A DNA stretch of 64,000 nt from contig JAWXTY010000005.1 in assembly GCA_044433115.1 (NCBI GenBank), positions 1-64,000 of the forward strand, read 5' to 3'. The position numbers and the translations under genes are program-made. How positions within the stretch are numbered: position 1 is the first letter of the stretch; every line of letters begins with the position of its first letter. Below are positions 31,463 through 39,291 of the stretch, one piece after another. Source of the DNA: CAKUIA01 sp044433115. GTDB lineage: Bacteria > Verrucomicrobiota > Verrucomicrobiia > Opitutales > Intestinicryptomonadaceae. Under the pieces are notes generated by a model. That model ran no database searches and was not told where the DNA came from. It was given only the letters and a program-made list of their open reading frames with translations.

Positions 31463-32647
31463 TTATCCTTTTACAATTTTAACAATCTTTTCAGCTGCGT
31501 CAGAAAGAGAATCTGCTGCAACTAGGTCTATACCACTTTCAGATAAAAGTTTTTTACCTTCTGCAACATTAGTACCTTCTAAACGAACAACTAAAGGCAA
31601 AGTTAAATTAACCTTTTTGCAAGCACCAATTACGCCCTTAGCGATGATGTCGCATCTCATAATACCACCGAAGATATTAACTAGGATACCCTTAGTGTTT
31701 TCGTCGCTCAATAGAATTTCGAATGCACCTGTGATAGCTTCTTCAGTTGCACCGCCGCCTACGTCTAGGAAGTTTGCAGGAGAGCCACCGAAGTGCTTAA
31801 TGATGTCCATAGTAGCCATAGCTAGACCTGCACCGTTTACCATACATGCGATGTCGCCATCTAGCTTGATATAGTTTAGGTCGAATTTCTTAGCTTCGAT
31901 TTCCTTAGGGTCTTCTTCAGATAAGTCTCTTAGAGCAGAGATGTCAGCGTGCTTGAATAATGCGTTGTCGTCGAAAACAACCTTAGCGTCAAGAGCCTTG
32001 ATTTGACCATCTTTAGTCAAAACTAATGGGTTAACTTCTACAGTAGAGCAGTCTTTTTCCCAGAATACATTGTATAGACCATTGATTAGAGCAGAGAATT
32101 GCTTCATCAAAGATTTTTCGCCAAAGCCCAAGAAGAACGCCAATTGACGCATTTGGAAAGATTGCAAGCCCAATTCAGGGTTGATAGCAGCCTTATAAAT
32201 TTTTTCTGGAGTTTCTTCAGCAACAGTTTCGATGTCCATACCACCTTCAGTAGATGCGATAATCATAGCCTTGCTAGATTCTCTGTCCATTACGATAGCT
32301 AGATAGTATTCTTTTTCGATTTGAGACGCTTCTTCGAAGTAGATAGTGCCAACGTTTTTGCCAACAGGACCAGTTTGCTTAGTAACAAGAACGTTATTAA
32401 ACATTTTGTTAGCAATGCCTTCTGCTTCTGCTCTTGAAGCTACGTGTACGCCACCTTGATAGCCATCAGTAAAAGTACCTTTACCTCTGCCACCTGCGTG
32501 TATTTGACTCTTTACAACTACAATGTCGCCTGAAATTTTAGCGATAGCATCTGCAAAAGCATCAGAGCTTGTTGCTGCCACGCCAGTTGGTACAGGTACA
32601 GAGTATTGTCTAAACAATTCCTTTGCTTGATATTCGTGAATATTCAT
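31463..32647 (-). CDS. sucC: succinyl-CoA ligase (ADP-forming), beta subunit
   Basis: 394 residues. It starts NIHEYQAKELFRQYSVPVP; the ATP-grasp region has VVKSQIHAGGRGKGTF and STVEVNPLVLTKDGQIKALDAKV, and the ligase domain has FLDVGGGATEEAITGAF and VNIFGGIMRCDIIAKGV. It supplies the nucleotide-binding half of succinyl-CoA synthetase. It is the first gene of the sucCD operon; the 350-bp divergent region to its right must hold its promoter. Confidence 0.97.
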   Translation of the reverse strand: MNIHEYQAKELFRQYSVPVPTGVAATSSDAFADAIAKISGDIVVVKSQIHAGGRGKGTFTDGYQGGVHVASRAEAEGIANKMFNNVLVTKQTGPVGKNVGTIYFEEASQIEKEYYLAIVMDRESSKAMIIASTEGGMDIETVAEETPEKIYKAAINPELGLQSFQMRQLAFFLGFGEKSLMKQFSALINGLYNVFWEKDCSTVEVNPLVLTKDGQIKALDAKVVFDDNALFKHADISALRDLSEEDPKEIEAKKFDLNYIKLDGDIACMVNGAGLAMATMDIIKHFGGSPANFLDVGGGATEEAITGAFEILLSDENTKGILVNIFGGIMRCDIIAKGVIGACKKVNLTLPLVVRLEGTNVAEGKKLLSESGIDLVAADSLSDAAEKIVKIVKG

Positions 32648-32997
32648 TTTTTTTAGTATGTTTTAATCTAATTAATATTATGAACAAAAAATTTTACAAA
32701 AGGGGTATCTTAGATAGCTCTTGAATAAAAAATTTGCCTTGTATAAAAATATCTGTAGCAAAACCAAGTTTTTGAGGAAGTTTAGCAACAAAGACTTTCA
32801 CACAATTTCATTTCAATACTTATTCAATACTCATAATTTTTATATGCAAGATATTCTTATATTTTTTTTCAATATTTCTAAAATAGCAGACAAAAAAAAT
32901 ACATTTTTGTAATATTGAACAAATTTCGCCACATCTAAAGGGGAAAAGAAAAACTTTTTACTTTACAAGACAAAACATTCTTATTAATTTTTTGTCT
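32648..32997. other. AT-rich divergent intergenic region
   Basis: This 350-base gap separates sucC (minus) from the first DUF1080-type gene (plus). It is strongly AT-rich with long T and A runs and no repeat family member. A 63-codon frame within it has no recognisable features. Promoters in both directions are expected, but I cannot place convincing -35/-10 pairs. Confidence 0.6.
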
Positions 32998-34029
32998 ATG
33001 AAGAAATTTATATCACTAATTATATTAACATTAATTTCACTAAGTGGCTTTGCCCAAAAAGACGAATTTGTTGGCTTTTACAAAGGCGACATTGTTGGTT
33101 TAAGCAAGATACCTTGGGATTTAACTAGAACTGTATATGGTGAAGTATATAGAGTAAAGGACGAATATAGGCTAAGACTCGTAGGGCATATATTTAGTAG
33201 GTGTACAAATTATTTTATCAAAGAGGGGCTTAAGGCTAATGATGGCGTAATTAATTTCTCAGGAGGTGGCAGACTTTCTGTATCTAAGGGAACTATAACT
33301 CCAGAAAGCATTACTATAGTAGGTAAATCTACTAAAACTGACATAACGCTAAATATGACAAGATACAACCCTCCTCAAAGCACTTTGGGTCAAAAAGCAC
33401 CAGATGGGGCAACTGTAATCTTCGATGGAACTAGCACTGATAATTTAGAATTTAAGGGAGCTAAGCCTTGTACCCTAGAAATCGTAGATGGGGCAATTGC
33501 TATAGACCCAAAAATCAAGGGGGCAAAAGATGGGGCAGTAGTGAGAAGCTCTGTATATACAAAGGAAAGCTTTGCTGGAGCATTTAAGTTGCACGTAGAG
33601 TTTATGTGTCCTGCAGATAGCTACCACTTATTAGGACAACAAAGGAATAACTCAGGTATATACTTAGGCGATTACGAAGTTCAAGTGCTAGACTCCTTTG
33701 GTCTAGAGTCTCTATGGGACGATTGTGGTGCTATCTATAAACAAGTTGCTCCTTATAGAAACGCTTGCCTTGAACCTGGAGCTTGGCAAACTTATGATAT
33801 TACATTTTATCCAGCAGAATTTGAAGGCAATAAGCTTGTTAAAAACCCAAGAGTTACTGTATATCAAAACGACATCAAAGTTCAGCACGAAACAGAAATT
33901 GAAACTGCAACAGCAGGGGCGGCTTCAGACCCTGATAAATATAAGCACCCAAATAAAGCTTTGAAAATTATGTTACAAGAACATAAGAACAAAGTTCAAT
34001 TTAGAAATATCTGGATAGAAAAACTATAA
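32998..34029 (+). CDS. secreted DUF1080-type (3-keto-disaccharide hydrolase fold) protein
   Basis: 343 residues from the ATG at 32998, with a signal peptide (FISLIILTLISLSGFAQ). Residues about 22-120 are a beta-rich N-terminal region (DEFVGFYKGDI) shared only with the next gene here. From about 140 the DUF1080 jelly-roll follows: FKLHVEFMCP, RNNSGIYLGDYEVQVLDSFG, CLEPGAWQTYDITFYPAEF and VQFRNIWIEKL. This fold is found in secreted hydrolases of keto-glycosides, abundant in the PVC group. The catalytic activity is inferred from family. It is followed 21 bases later by a paralogue. Confidence 0.85.
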   Translation: MKKFISLIILTLISLSGFAQKDEFVGFYKGDIVGLSKIPWDLTRTVYGEVYRVKDEYRLRLVGHIFSRCTNYFIKEGLKANDGVINFSGGGRLSVSKGTITPESITIVGKSTKTDITLNMTRYNPPQSTLGQKAPDGATVIFDGTSTDNLEFKGAKPCTLEIVDGAIAIDPKIKGAKDGAVVRSSVYTKESFAGAFKLHVEFMCPADSYHLLGQQRNNSGIYLGDYEVQVLDSFGLESLWDDCGAIYKQVAPYRNACLEPGAWQTYDITFYPAEFEGNKLVKNPRVTVYQNDIKVQHETEIETATAGAASDPDKYKHPNKALKIMLQEHKNKVQFRNIWIEKL

Positions 34030-34050
34030 TAAAGAAGATAATATAAAGAT

Positions 34051-35088
34051 ATGAAAAAATTACTAGCAATATTCTTAGGCAGTATAATATCTCTTAGTGC
34101 CTTTGCAACAAAAGATGAATTTGTAGGCTTTTATAAGGGGGACATTGAGGGCTTTACTAAATTGCCTTATGCTATAACTAAAACAGTCTACGCTGAAGTT
34201 TACAGACTTGGCGATAATTATAGATTGAGAATACAGCCTAAGATTATGGCTCGTGCAGATACATACTATCTAAAAGAAAATCTAAAAGCTAAAGATGGCA
34301 AAATAAGCTTTGAAGGACATAGTCTCGACTTTAAGCTAAGTGGCTCTATCACACCCGAAGAACTTAAGGCTACTGGAACTCAGGGCAAAACAAAAGTATC
34401 TATGAGCTTAAAGCGATACAGCCCTCACATAGAAGCTATGGGAGCAAAAGCCCCTAAAGACGCTATAGTTATCTTCGATGGCAAGGATATGTCAAAACTA
34501 GAACACGCTGGAAATATCCCATCTCTATGGACTTTAGAAGATGGGGCTATGATTGCTAAAACAGATGCAAAAAATTCTGCAGGCAAGCCTATGAGAACTT
34601 CTATATATACTAAAGAAGCTTTCGATGGAGCATTTAAACTACACGTCGAGTTTAGGATACCTACAGAAGAATATCACCTATTAGGACAAAAGAGAAATAA
34701 CTCTGGCGTATTTATGGGCGATTATGAAGTTCAAATATTGGACTCATTTGGCTTGGAGTCGCAATTTAATGACTGTGGCTCTATATATAGACAAAGCCCT
34801 CCTTATGTGAATGCTTGCCTAGAACCAGGGGCTTGGCAATGTTATGATATAACTTTTTACCCTCCTGAATTTGATGAAAATGGCAAGCCTATCAAAGACC
34901 CTGTAATTAGCGTATATCAAAATGGTGTAAAAGTGCAATCTGACACTATAGTACCTACAACCACTACAGGCGGAACTGAAAGAGCAGCTAAATATACTCA
35001 CGTACAAGGGGCAAGAAAACTTATGTTCCAAGAGCATACAAATAAAATTGCTTTTAGAAATATTTGGCTCTTGCCTATAGAAAAGTAG
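34051..35088 (+). CDS. secreted DUF1080-type protein, paralogue of the preceding gene
   Basis: 345 residues with a signal peptide (LLAIFLGSIISLSAFA). It has the same layout as its neighbour: N-terminal DEFVGFYKGDIEGF region, then FKLHVEFRIPTEEYHLLG, RNNSGVFMGDYEVQILDSFG, CLEPGAWQCYDITFYPPEF and IAFRNIWLLP. The two are clearly a tandem duplication that has since diverged. The conserved blocks are identical or nearly so, which suggests related but distinct substrates. The pair is closed by the terminator at 35151. Confidence 0.85.
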   Translation: MKKLLAIFLGSIISLSAFATKDEFVGFYKGDIEGFTKLPYAITKTVYAEVYRLGDNYRLRIQPKIMARADTYYLKENLKAKDGKISFEGHSLDFKLSGSITPEELKATGTQGKTKVSMSLKRYSPHIEAMGAKAPKDAIVIFDGKDMSKLEHAGNIPSLWTLEDGAMIAKTDAKNSAGKPMRTSIYTKEAFDGAFKLHVEFRIPTEEYHLLGQKRNNSGVFMGDYEVQILDSFGLESQFNDCGSIYRQSPPYVNACLEPGAWQCYDITFYPPEFDENGKPIKDPVISVYQNGVKVQSDTIVPTTTTGGTERAAKYTHVQGARKLMFQEHTNKIAFRNIWLLPIEK

Positions 35089-35150
35089 GCTTTTAAACAA
35101 AAAAAGTAGGCTTTTTTGCATAAATAATTAAATAATATACAAAAATCTAA

Positions 35151-35186
35151 AAAAAATGCTTGCAAAATTTTCCTAAGCATTTTTTA
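35151..35186 (+). terminator. terminator after the DUF1080 pair
   Basis: AAAAAATGCTT (35151-35161) pairs with AAGCATTTTTT (35175-35186) and ends in a T-run. It overlaps a TTGCAA promoter element, so termination of one unit and initiation of the next share the same bases. Confidence 0.65.
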
Positions 35187-35190
35187 TAGA
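35160..35190 (+). promoter_or_regulatory. candidate rpsR promoter
   Basis: A-tract plus GCTTGCAA, with TTGCAA at 35160-35165, then TTATAG/TATAGA at 35184-35190 after 18-19 nt. It gives a leader of about 20 nt to the rpsR ATG at 35218. Confidence 0.45.
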
Positions 35191-35217
35191 TTGTCTTTAA
35201 ATAGAAAAATTTCAAAT

Positions 35218-35400
35218 ATGAGCGAACAACAAAAGAAACCAGCAACAGAATTAAACTATACAGACACAGAGGCATTGAGCCGCTTTGTTACTGAAACAGG
35301 TAAAATACTTCCACGCAAATTTACTGGGCTAACTGCTAAAGAACAACGCCACGTAAAAAAGAGCGTAAAGCATGCACGTAATATGCTTTTGATGAAGTAG
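35218..35400 (+). CDS. rpsR: 30S ribosomal protein bS18
   Basis: 60 residues from the ATG at 35218 (the open frame reaches 35191). The core NYTDTEALSRFVTETGKILP, then FTGLTAKEQRHVKKSVKHAR, is the S18 rRNA-binding helix region. It binds 16S rRNA with S6. It is not linked to rpsF, ssb or rplI, its usual neighbours; tsaC follows 26 bases later. Confidence 0.92.
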   Translation: MSEQQKKPATELNYTDTEALSRFVTETGKILPRKFTGLTAKEQRHVKKSVKHARNMLLMK

Positions 35401-35425
35401 TCTTTACTTTTATAGATTTTTAATT

Positions 35426-36409
35426 ATGGAGTTAAAAGCAAATAAGGCTTTTTTAATTCCACCTAGAAGCGAGCCGTCTGAAGAAATTCTCAGTGCGGCT
35501 CGAATTATATCAAAGGGTGGCTGCGTTGCTGTACCTACAGAAACAGTGTATGGCTTGGCAGCAAATGCCCTAAACGAAGAAGCTTGCAAAGGCATCTTCT
35601 CTATAAAAAACAGACCCTATATAGACCCTCTTATAGTACACGTATCAAGCTTTGATATGCTAAATGACATTGCTTATACGAACGAGCTTGCTCTAAAGCT
35701 AGCAAAAAAATATTGGGCAGGACCATTAACTATGGTTCTAAAAAAGAAAGACGTAATCTCTGATATAGTATCGGCAAATTTGGATACTGTGGCAGTTAGA
35801 ATGTCGAAACACCCAATAATGAATGCTCTTATAGAAGCGAGCAATGTGCCTCTAGCAGCTCCAAGTGCGAACCCCTTTGGCTATATTAGCCCAACTAAGG
35901 CAGAACACGTTAAGGCTCAATTAGGAGATAAGATAGAATTGATTTTAGACGGCGGGCAATGCCAATGCGGACTAGAGTCAACTATAATATCACTCGTCGA
36001 CGAGACTTGCCCGAAGCTATTGAGGTATGGACCTATATCTAAAGAGGACATAGAGGAAACATTGGCTATGGAACTTGAAATACCAAAAGCAAACCCTGCT
36101 CAGCCTACAGCTCCAGGAATGCTTAAGGCTCACTATAGTCCAAATGCACAGTTTTCTACTTTTACAGAAATTTCTGAAATTGAAGAAGGCTTCGAAGGTG
36201 CAATTATATATCTAAAGCGACCTGAATTGATAACTAAAGATAGTTATTGGTTATCAGAAGATGGAAACTTGGAGGAAATTGCAAAAAATTTATACGATTT
36301 AATCAGGTTTTGCGATAAAACCTACAAAAACATAAAGTGTCAATGCCCTAAAAACGAAGGATTAGGGGCTGCAATATGCGATAGATTAAGGCGTGCAAGC
36401 GAGAAATAA
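35426..36409 (+). CDS. tsaC: L-threonylcarbamoyladenylate synthase, Sua5 type
   Basis: 327 residues. The YrdC domain has GGCVAVPTETVYGLAANAL, IFSIKNRPYIDPLIVHV, AAPSANPFGYISPTKAEHV and GLESTIISLVD. A Sua5-type C-terminal domain with PTAPGMLKAHYSPNAQF follows, which distinguishes it from the shorter TsaC. It makes threonylcarbamoyl-AMP for the t6A37 modification of ANN-decoding tRNAs. It may be co-transcribed with rpsR. Confidence 0.93.
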   Translation: MELKANKAFLIPPRSEPSEEILSAARIISKGGCVAVPTETVYGLAANALNEEACKGIFSIKNRPYIDPLIVHVSSFDMLNDIAYTNELALKLAKKYWAGPLTMVLKKKDVISDIVSANLDTVAVRMSKHPIMNALIEASNVPLAAPSANPFGYISPTKAEHVKAQLGDKIELILDGGQCQCGLESTIISLVDETCPKLLRYGPISKEDIEETLAMELEIPKANPAQPTAPGMLKAHYSPNAQFSTFTEISEIEEGFEGAIIYLKRPELITKDSYWLSEDGNLEEIAKNLYDLIRFCDKTYKNIKCQCPKNEGLGAAICDRLRRASEK

Positions 36410-36441
36410 TGCAAAAAAATCAAAAAAAGTGAAAAAAATGC

Positions 36442-36468
36442 TTGCACTTTCAAAATCTATCCTATTTA
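36442..36468 (+). promoter_or_regulatory. candidate rplU-rpmA promoter
   Basis: A-tract plus GCTTGCAC, with TTGCAC at 36442-36447 and TATTTA at 36463-36468 (15-nt spacing, or 16-17 if the -10 is read slightly later). It lies 25 bases upstream of the rplU start. Confidence 0.4.
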
Positions 36469-36493
36469 TTTGACTCTTTTACAATTTACGATG

Positions 36494-36808
36494 ATGAAGG
36501 CTACAATTAAAATACAAGGTAAACAACTAACGGTATCAGAAGGCGATATTTATTTCGTTGACCGCGTTAAAGATTCAAATGCGGGAGATTTAATTTCCAT
36601 TAACGAAGTTTTGATGCTAGGCGAAGGCGAAACAGCTAAGTTCGGTACACCTATTGTTGACGGAGCAAGCGTTGAATTCAAAATTCTTGAAAACAAACGT
36701 GGTAAAAAAGTTCTAATCTACAAGAAGAAACGCCGTAAGGGATACCAACGCAAGAATGGACATAGACAAGAATTGTCTGTAATTAAAATTGAATCAATCA
36801 AAGGATAG
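36494..36808 (+). CDS. rplU: 50S ribosomal protein bL21
   Basis: 104 residues from the ATG at 36494, chosen because MKATIKIQGKQ aligns with the usual start of L21; an adjacent ATG at 36491 adds one Met. IYFVDRVKDSNAGDLISINEV and KILENKRGKKVLIYKKKRR fit the family, and the C-terminus carries GYQRKNGHRQELSVIKIESI. It binds 23S rRNA. No clear ribosome binding site is visible. rpmA starts 11 bases later. Confidence 0.95.
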   Translation: MKATIKIQGKQLTVSEGDIYFVDRVKDSNAGDLISINEVLMLGEGETAKFGTPIVDGASVEFKILENKRGKKVLIYKKKRRKGYQRKNGHRQELSVIKIESIKG

Positions 36809-36819
36809 GAGCTGAGAAT

Positions 36820-37059
36820 ATGGCACATAAAAAAGGACAAAGTTCTTCAAAGAATGGCAGTGATTCTAATGCACAACGTCGTGGCGTTAAGAAATATGGT
36901 GGCGAAGCTATTTTAGCTGGTGGTATCATAGTACGTCAATGTGGTACTAGGTTTCACCCAGGACTAAATGTTGGTTGCGGTAAAGACTACACTCTTTTCG
37001 CACTTAAAGACGGAACAGTAAAATGGGACGGAGCTCACAGAAAAGTATCTGTGATCTAA
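36820..37059 (+). CDS. rpmA: 50S ribosomal protein bL27
   Basis: 79 residues. MAHKKGQSSSKNGSDSNAQR, then GVKKYGGEAILAGGIIVRQCGTRFHPG and the basic C-terminus are standard L27. The N-terminal extension cleaved in Firmicutes is absent. It reaches toward the peptidyl-transferase centre. AGGAG precedes the ATG. obgE, which often follows, is absent; a terminator and a repeat-rich gap follow instead. Confidence 0.97.
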   Translation: MAHKKGQSSSKNGSDSNAQRRGVKKYGGEAILAGGIIVRQCGTRFHPGLNVGCGKDYTLFALKDGTVKWDGAHRKVSVI

Positions 37060-37085
37060 TTTAAGCCAATTTTTAATTAAATTTC

Positions 37086-37117
37086 AAAAACTCTCTTATC
37101 CAAGGGAGTTTTTTTAT
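37086..37117 (+). terminator. terminator of the rplU-rpmA operon
   Basis: AAAACTC-CTT pairs with AAG-GAGTTTT (37087-37113) and is followed by a T-run. Confidence 0.8.
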
Positions 37118-37118
37118 G

Positions 37119-37393
37119 TCCACTTTTTTAGTGGACAGCATTTTTAGTGGACAGTGGACAGCATTTTTAGTGGACAGTGGACAGTTAGTCTCAAGAAAAT
37201 TTTAGAGTCGCTAGTTTTTAGCGATTATCTTTTTTATTAAAAGTCGAAACACGAAAGTCGAAACACGAAAGTCGAAACACGAAAGTCGAAAGATTTTTTT
37301 TAAGGAGCATTATAAACTAGAGATATTAATTTCCCCAAAAAGCTCGCTGTCCACTGTCCACTGTCCACTGAAAATGCTGTCCACTGAAAGTGC
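37119..37393. repeat. tandem and inverted short-repeat locus
   Basis: Units of AGTGGACAG with ATTTTT spacers (37131-37184) are mirrored by inverted CTGTCCACT units at 37347-37386. Between them a 14-bp unit, AAGTCGAAACACGA, is repeated three and a half times (37239-37291), next to a TCGCTA/TAGCGA hairpin. The outer arrays could pair with each other to form one large stem-loop. There is no coding potential. Spacerless identical repeats rule out a CRISPR array. Confidence 0.8.
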
Positions 37394-37395
37394 AA

Positions 37396-37659
37396 AGCCT
37401 AAAATCTTAAATAGATTGTAATTAACTCGAAAGAGATACTTCTCTTTCGATGGATGGGGCTTTTATTGAAATATCTTTAATTTTTTCAAAATTAATTTAT
37501 TTCAATAAAAGGAAGAGTGGGCAACCGACTAGCACCCCTAGAAAACACGCTAATCAACACGACGCCAGCGACCCAAACATAAAGTCAAGGCTAGCCTTGT
37601 TTCAGGTTTTAAGGACGGGAACTAAGTCCTTAATGGGGTTATAGGGGCAAAGCCCCTAA
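37396..37659 (+). repeat. structured repeat family R, copy X
   Basis: About 264 bp. A perfect hairpin TCGAAAGAGA/TCTCTTTCGA (37427-37450) is followed by a variable stem TTTTATTGAAATA/TATTTCAATAAAA (37461-37510). Then the core runs from GGGCAACC (37519) through CTAATCAACAC, CAAGGCTAGCCTTG and TTAAGGAC/GTCCTTAA to TAGGGGC-AAA-GCCCCTA (37642-37657). Copy Y at 61924 has the same first hairpin but a completely different variable stem. It lies between the convergent rpmA and lysS. Confidence 0.82.
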
Positions 37660-37691
37660 CTGCCTTCCCCTAACTGCCTACGTACTGCAAC

Positions 37692-37726
37692 AAAAAAGCA
37701 AAACCTTTTTGGGGGTTTTGCTTTTT
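37692..37726. terminator. bidirectional terminator, end of lysS
   Basis: AAAAAGCAAAACC pairs with GGTTTTGCTTTTT (37693-37726), with T-runs on both strands. It lies 33 bases past the lysS stop and would end the long minus-strand operon. Confidence 0.75.
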
Positions 37727-37758
37727 GCTTTATATTTTGTTTTGCTTTGCTGTTAAGC

Positions 37759-39240
37759 TTAGAGGTTTTTTAGAGTAGGAAAGAGTACTGTATCTCTTAT
37801 ATTTTCGGCAGCAGTTAGGAGTATAACGAGTCTGTCGATACCAACGCCCATACCGCCTGCAGGAGGCATACCGTGTTCCATAGCAGTGAGGAAGTCTTCG
37901 TCGAGGTTTTGAATTTCTTCGCCGACTTGGTCTTCGAGCATTTGTCTTTGGATAATTGGGTCGTTTTGTTCTGAGTATGCAGGGGCAACTTCTTGACCAT
38001 TGATGCAGAGTTCGAATACGTCGAGGAGTTCTGGGTTCTTTTGGTTAAGTTTAGCTAGTGGGCAAAGTTGCTTATCGATATGTAGAACGAAAGTAGGTTG
38101 GATAAGGTTTGGCTCTATCATTTTGCTGAATACAGCGTTGCTTATTTCGAAATCTTCTAAGTTGTTTATGTCGTCGATTTTTAGACCTTGTTCTAGGCAG
38201 AAGTTGATTTTGTGTTCCTTAGAGCGAGAGAACCACTCTGAGTCCTTGGTAGCTTCTACAATGAGGTCTCTATAGTCTGCTTTACGCCATTCGCCGCCAA
38301 GTTCGATTAGGTTGCCATCTGGCATATTTATAGAAGTTGTGCCAAGGATATTTTTGCAAATTCGAGTAATCATAGTTTGGAAGAGTTCCATCATAGAGTC
38401 GAAATTGCCGTAAGCTTGGTATACTTCAAGCATAGTAAATTCTGGATTATGCTTTTTGTCGAGACCTTCGTTACGGAATACTCTGCCAAGTTCGAAAACT
38501 CTTTCAAAGCCACCAATTAGCATTCTCTTTAAGAAAAGCTCAGGGGCGATACGCAAGAACACCTCAGTGTCGAGGGCGTTCATATGAGTCGTAAATGGGC
38601 GAGCTGCTGCTCCTCCTGCAACAGTGTTGAGGATAGGCGTTTCAACTTCGAGGAAATCTCTTTCCCATAGGAACTGCCTAATTTCTTGGATAATCTTAGA
38701 ACGCAACTTAAAGCGAGTTTGAGACTCGTTATTTGTGATTAGGTCTAAGTATCTTTGTCTATAAATTTGTTCGCTATCAGTTAAGCCGTGCCATTTTTCA
38801 GGGAGAGGGCGAAGAGCCTTAGTTAGCATTTTGTAGTCGCTAATTTTAACAGTGATTTCGCCTGTTTTAGTTTTGAATAAAACGCCTTTAGCTCCAATTA
38901 TATCACCAACGTCGATTTCTTTTTTGAAGCATTCGTTATAGATACCTTCTGGGAGGTTGTCTCTTGATACATAAAGTTGGATAATGCCGTGTCTGTCTTG
39001 AATTTTCAAGAAGGCAGCTTTGCCCATTAGTCTGTATAGCAAAATTCTGCCAGCGACAGAAACTTCGCAAGTATTTTCTTGAGTTTCGTCGAAAAGCGAG
39101 ATTGCTTCAAGGCTAGTGTGAGTTTGAGTCCATTCGTTTCTAAATGGGTCTTCGCCTCTAGCACGCATAGCGTCTAGCTTTGCCTTACGCACTTCGAATA
39201 GCTTATTTGTGTTTGTCTTATTTTCTTCTTGTTCGCTCAT
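37759..39240 (-). CDS. lysS: lysyl-tRNA synthetase, class II
   Basis: 493 residues from the ATG at 39240 (the open frame reaches 39291). An N-terminal OB-fold (TCEVSVAGRILLYRLMGKAAF) is followed by class II motifs: VETPILNTVAGGAAARPF (motif 2 region), RVFELGRVFRNEGLDKKHNPEFTMLE and GGMGVGIDRLVILLT (motif 3). It charges tRNA-Lys. It is the last gene of the minus-strand run that begins at 49291, 51 bases after mutL. Confidence 0.97.
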   Translation of the reverse strand: MSEQEENKTNTNKLFEVRKAKLDAMRARGEDPFRNEWTQTHTSLEAISLFDETQENTCEVSVAGRILLYRLMGKAAFLKIQDRHGIIQLYVSRDNLPEGIYNECFKKEIDVGDIIGAKGVLFKTKTGEITVKISDYKMLTKALRPLPEKWHGLTDSEQIYRQRYLDLITNNESQTRFKLRSKIIQEIRQFLWERDFLEVETPILNTVAGGAAARPFTTHMNALDTEVFLRIAPELFLKRMLIGGFERVFELGRVFRNEGLDKKHNPEFTMLEVYQAYGNFDSMMELFQTMITRICKNILGTTSINMPDGNLIELGGEWRKADYRDLIVEATKDSEWFSRSKEHKINFCLEQGLKIDDINNLEDFEISNAVFSKMIEPNLIQPTFVLHIDKQLCPLAKLNQKNPELLDVFELCINGQEVAPAYSEQNDPIIQRQMLEDQVGEEIQNLDEDFLTAMEHGMPPAGGMGVGIDRLVILLTAAENIRDTVLFPTLKNL

Positions 39241-39291
39241 TTTATAAATTATTAAGACAAAAATTAGACTAGAATAAGCGTTAAAAGGCAA

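Noticed and set aside
32721..32912. 63-codon open frame in the sucC/DUF1080 gap
   Set aside because: Its composition (Lys, Phe, Asn, Ile) is that of translated AT-rich noncoding DNA, with no recognisable family and no ribosome binding site.
37239..37291. 14-bp direct repeats as a possible CRISPR array
   Set aside because: The repeats are contiguous with no unique spacers, are too short, and no cas genes are present.
37450..37644. 64-codon open frame between rpmA and lysS
   Set aside because: It runs through family-R copy X, whose constraint is clearly on pairing and not on codons; the frame is not kept in the other copies.
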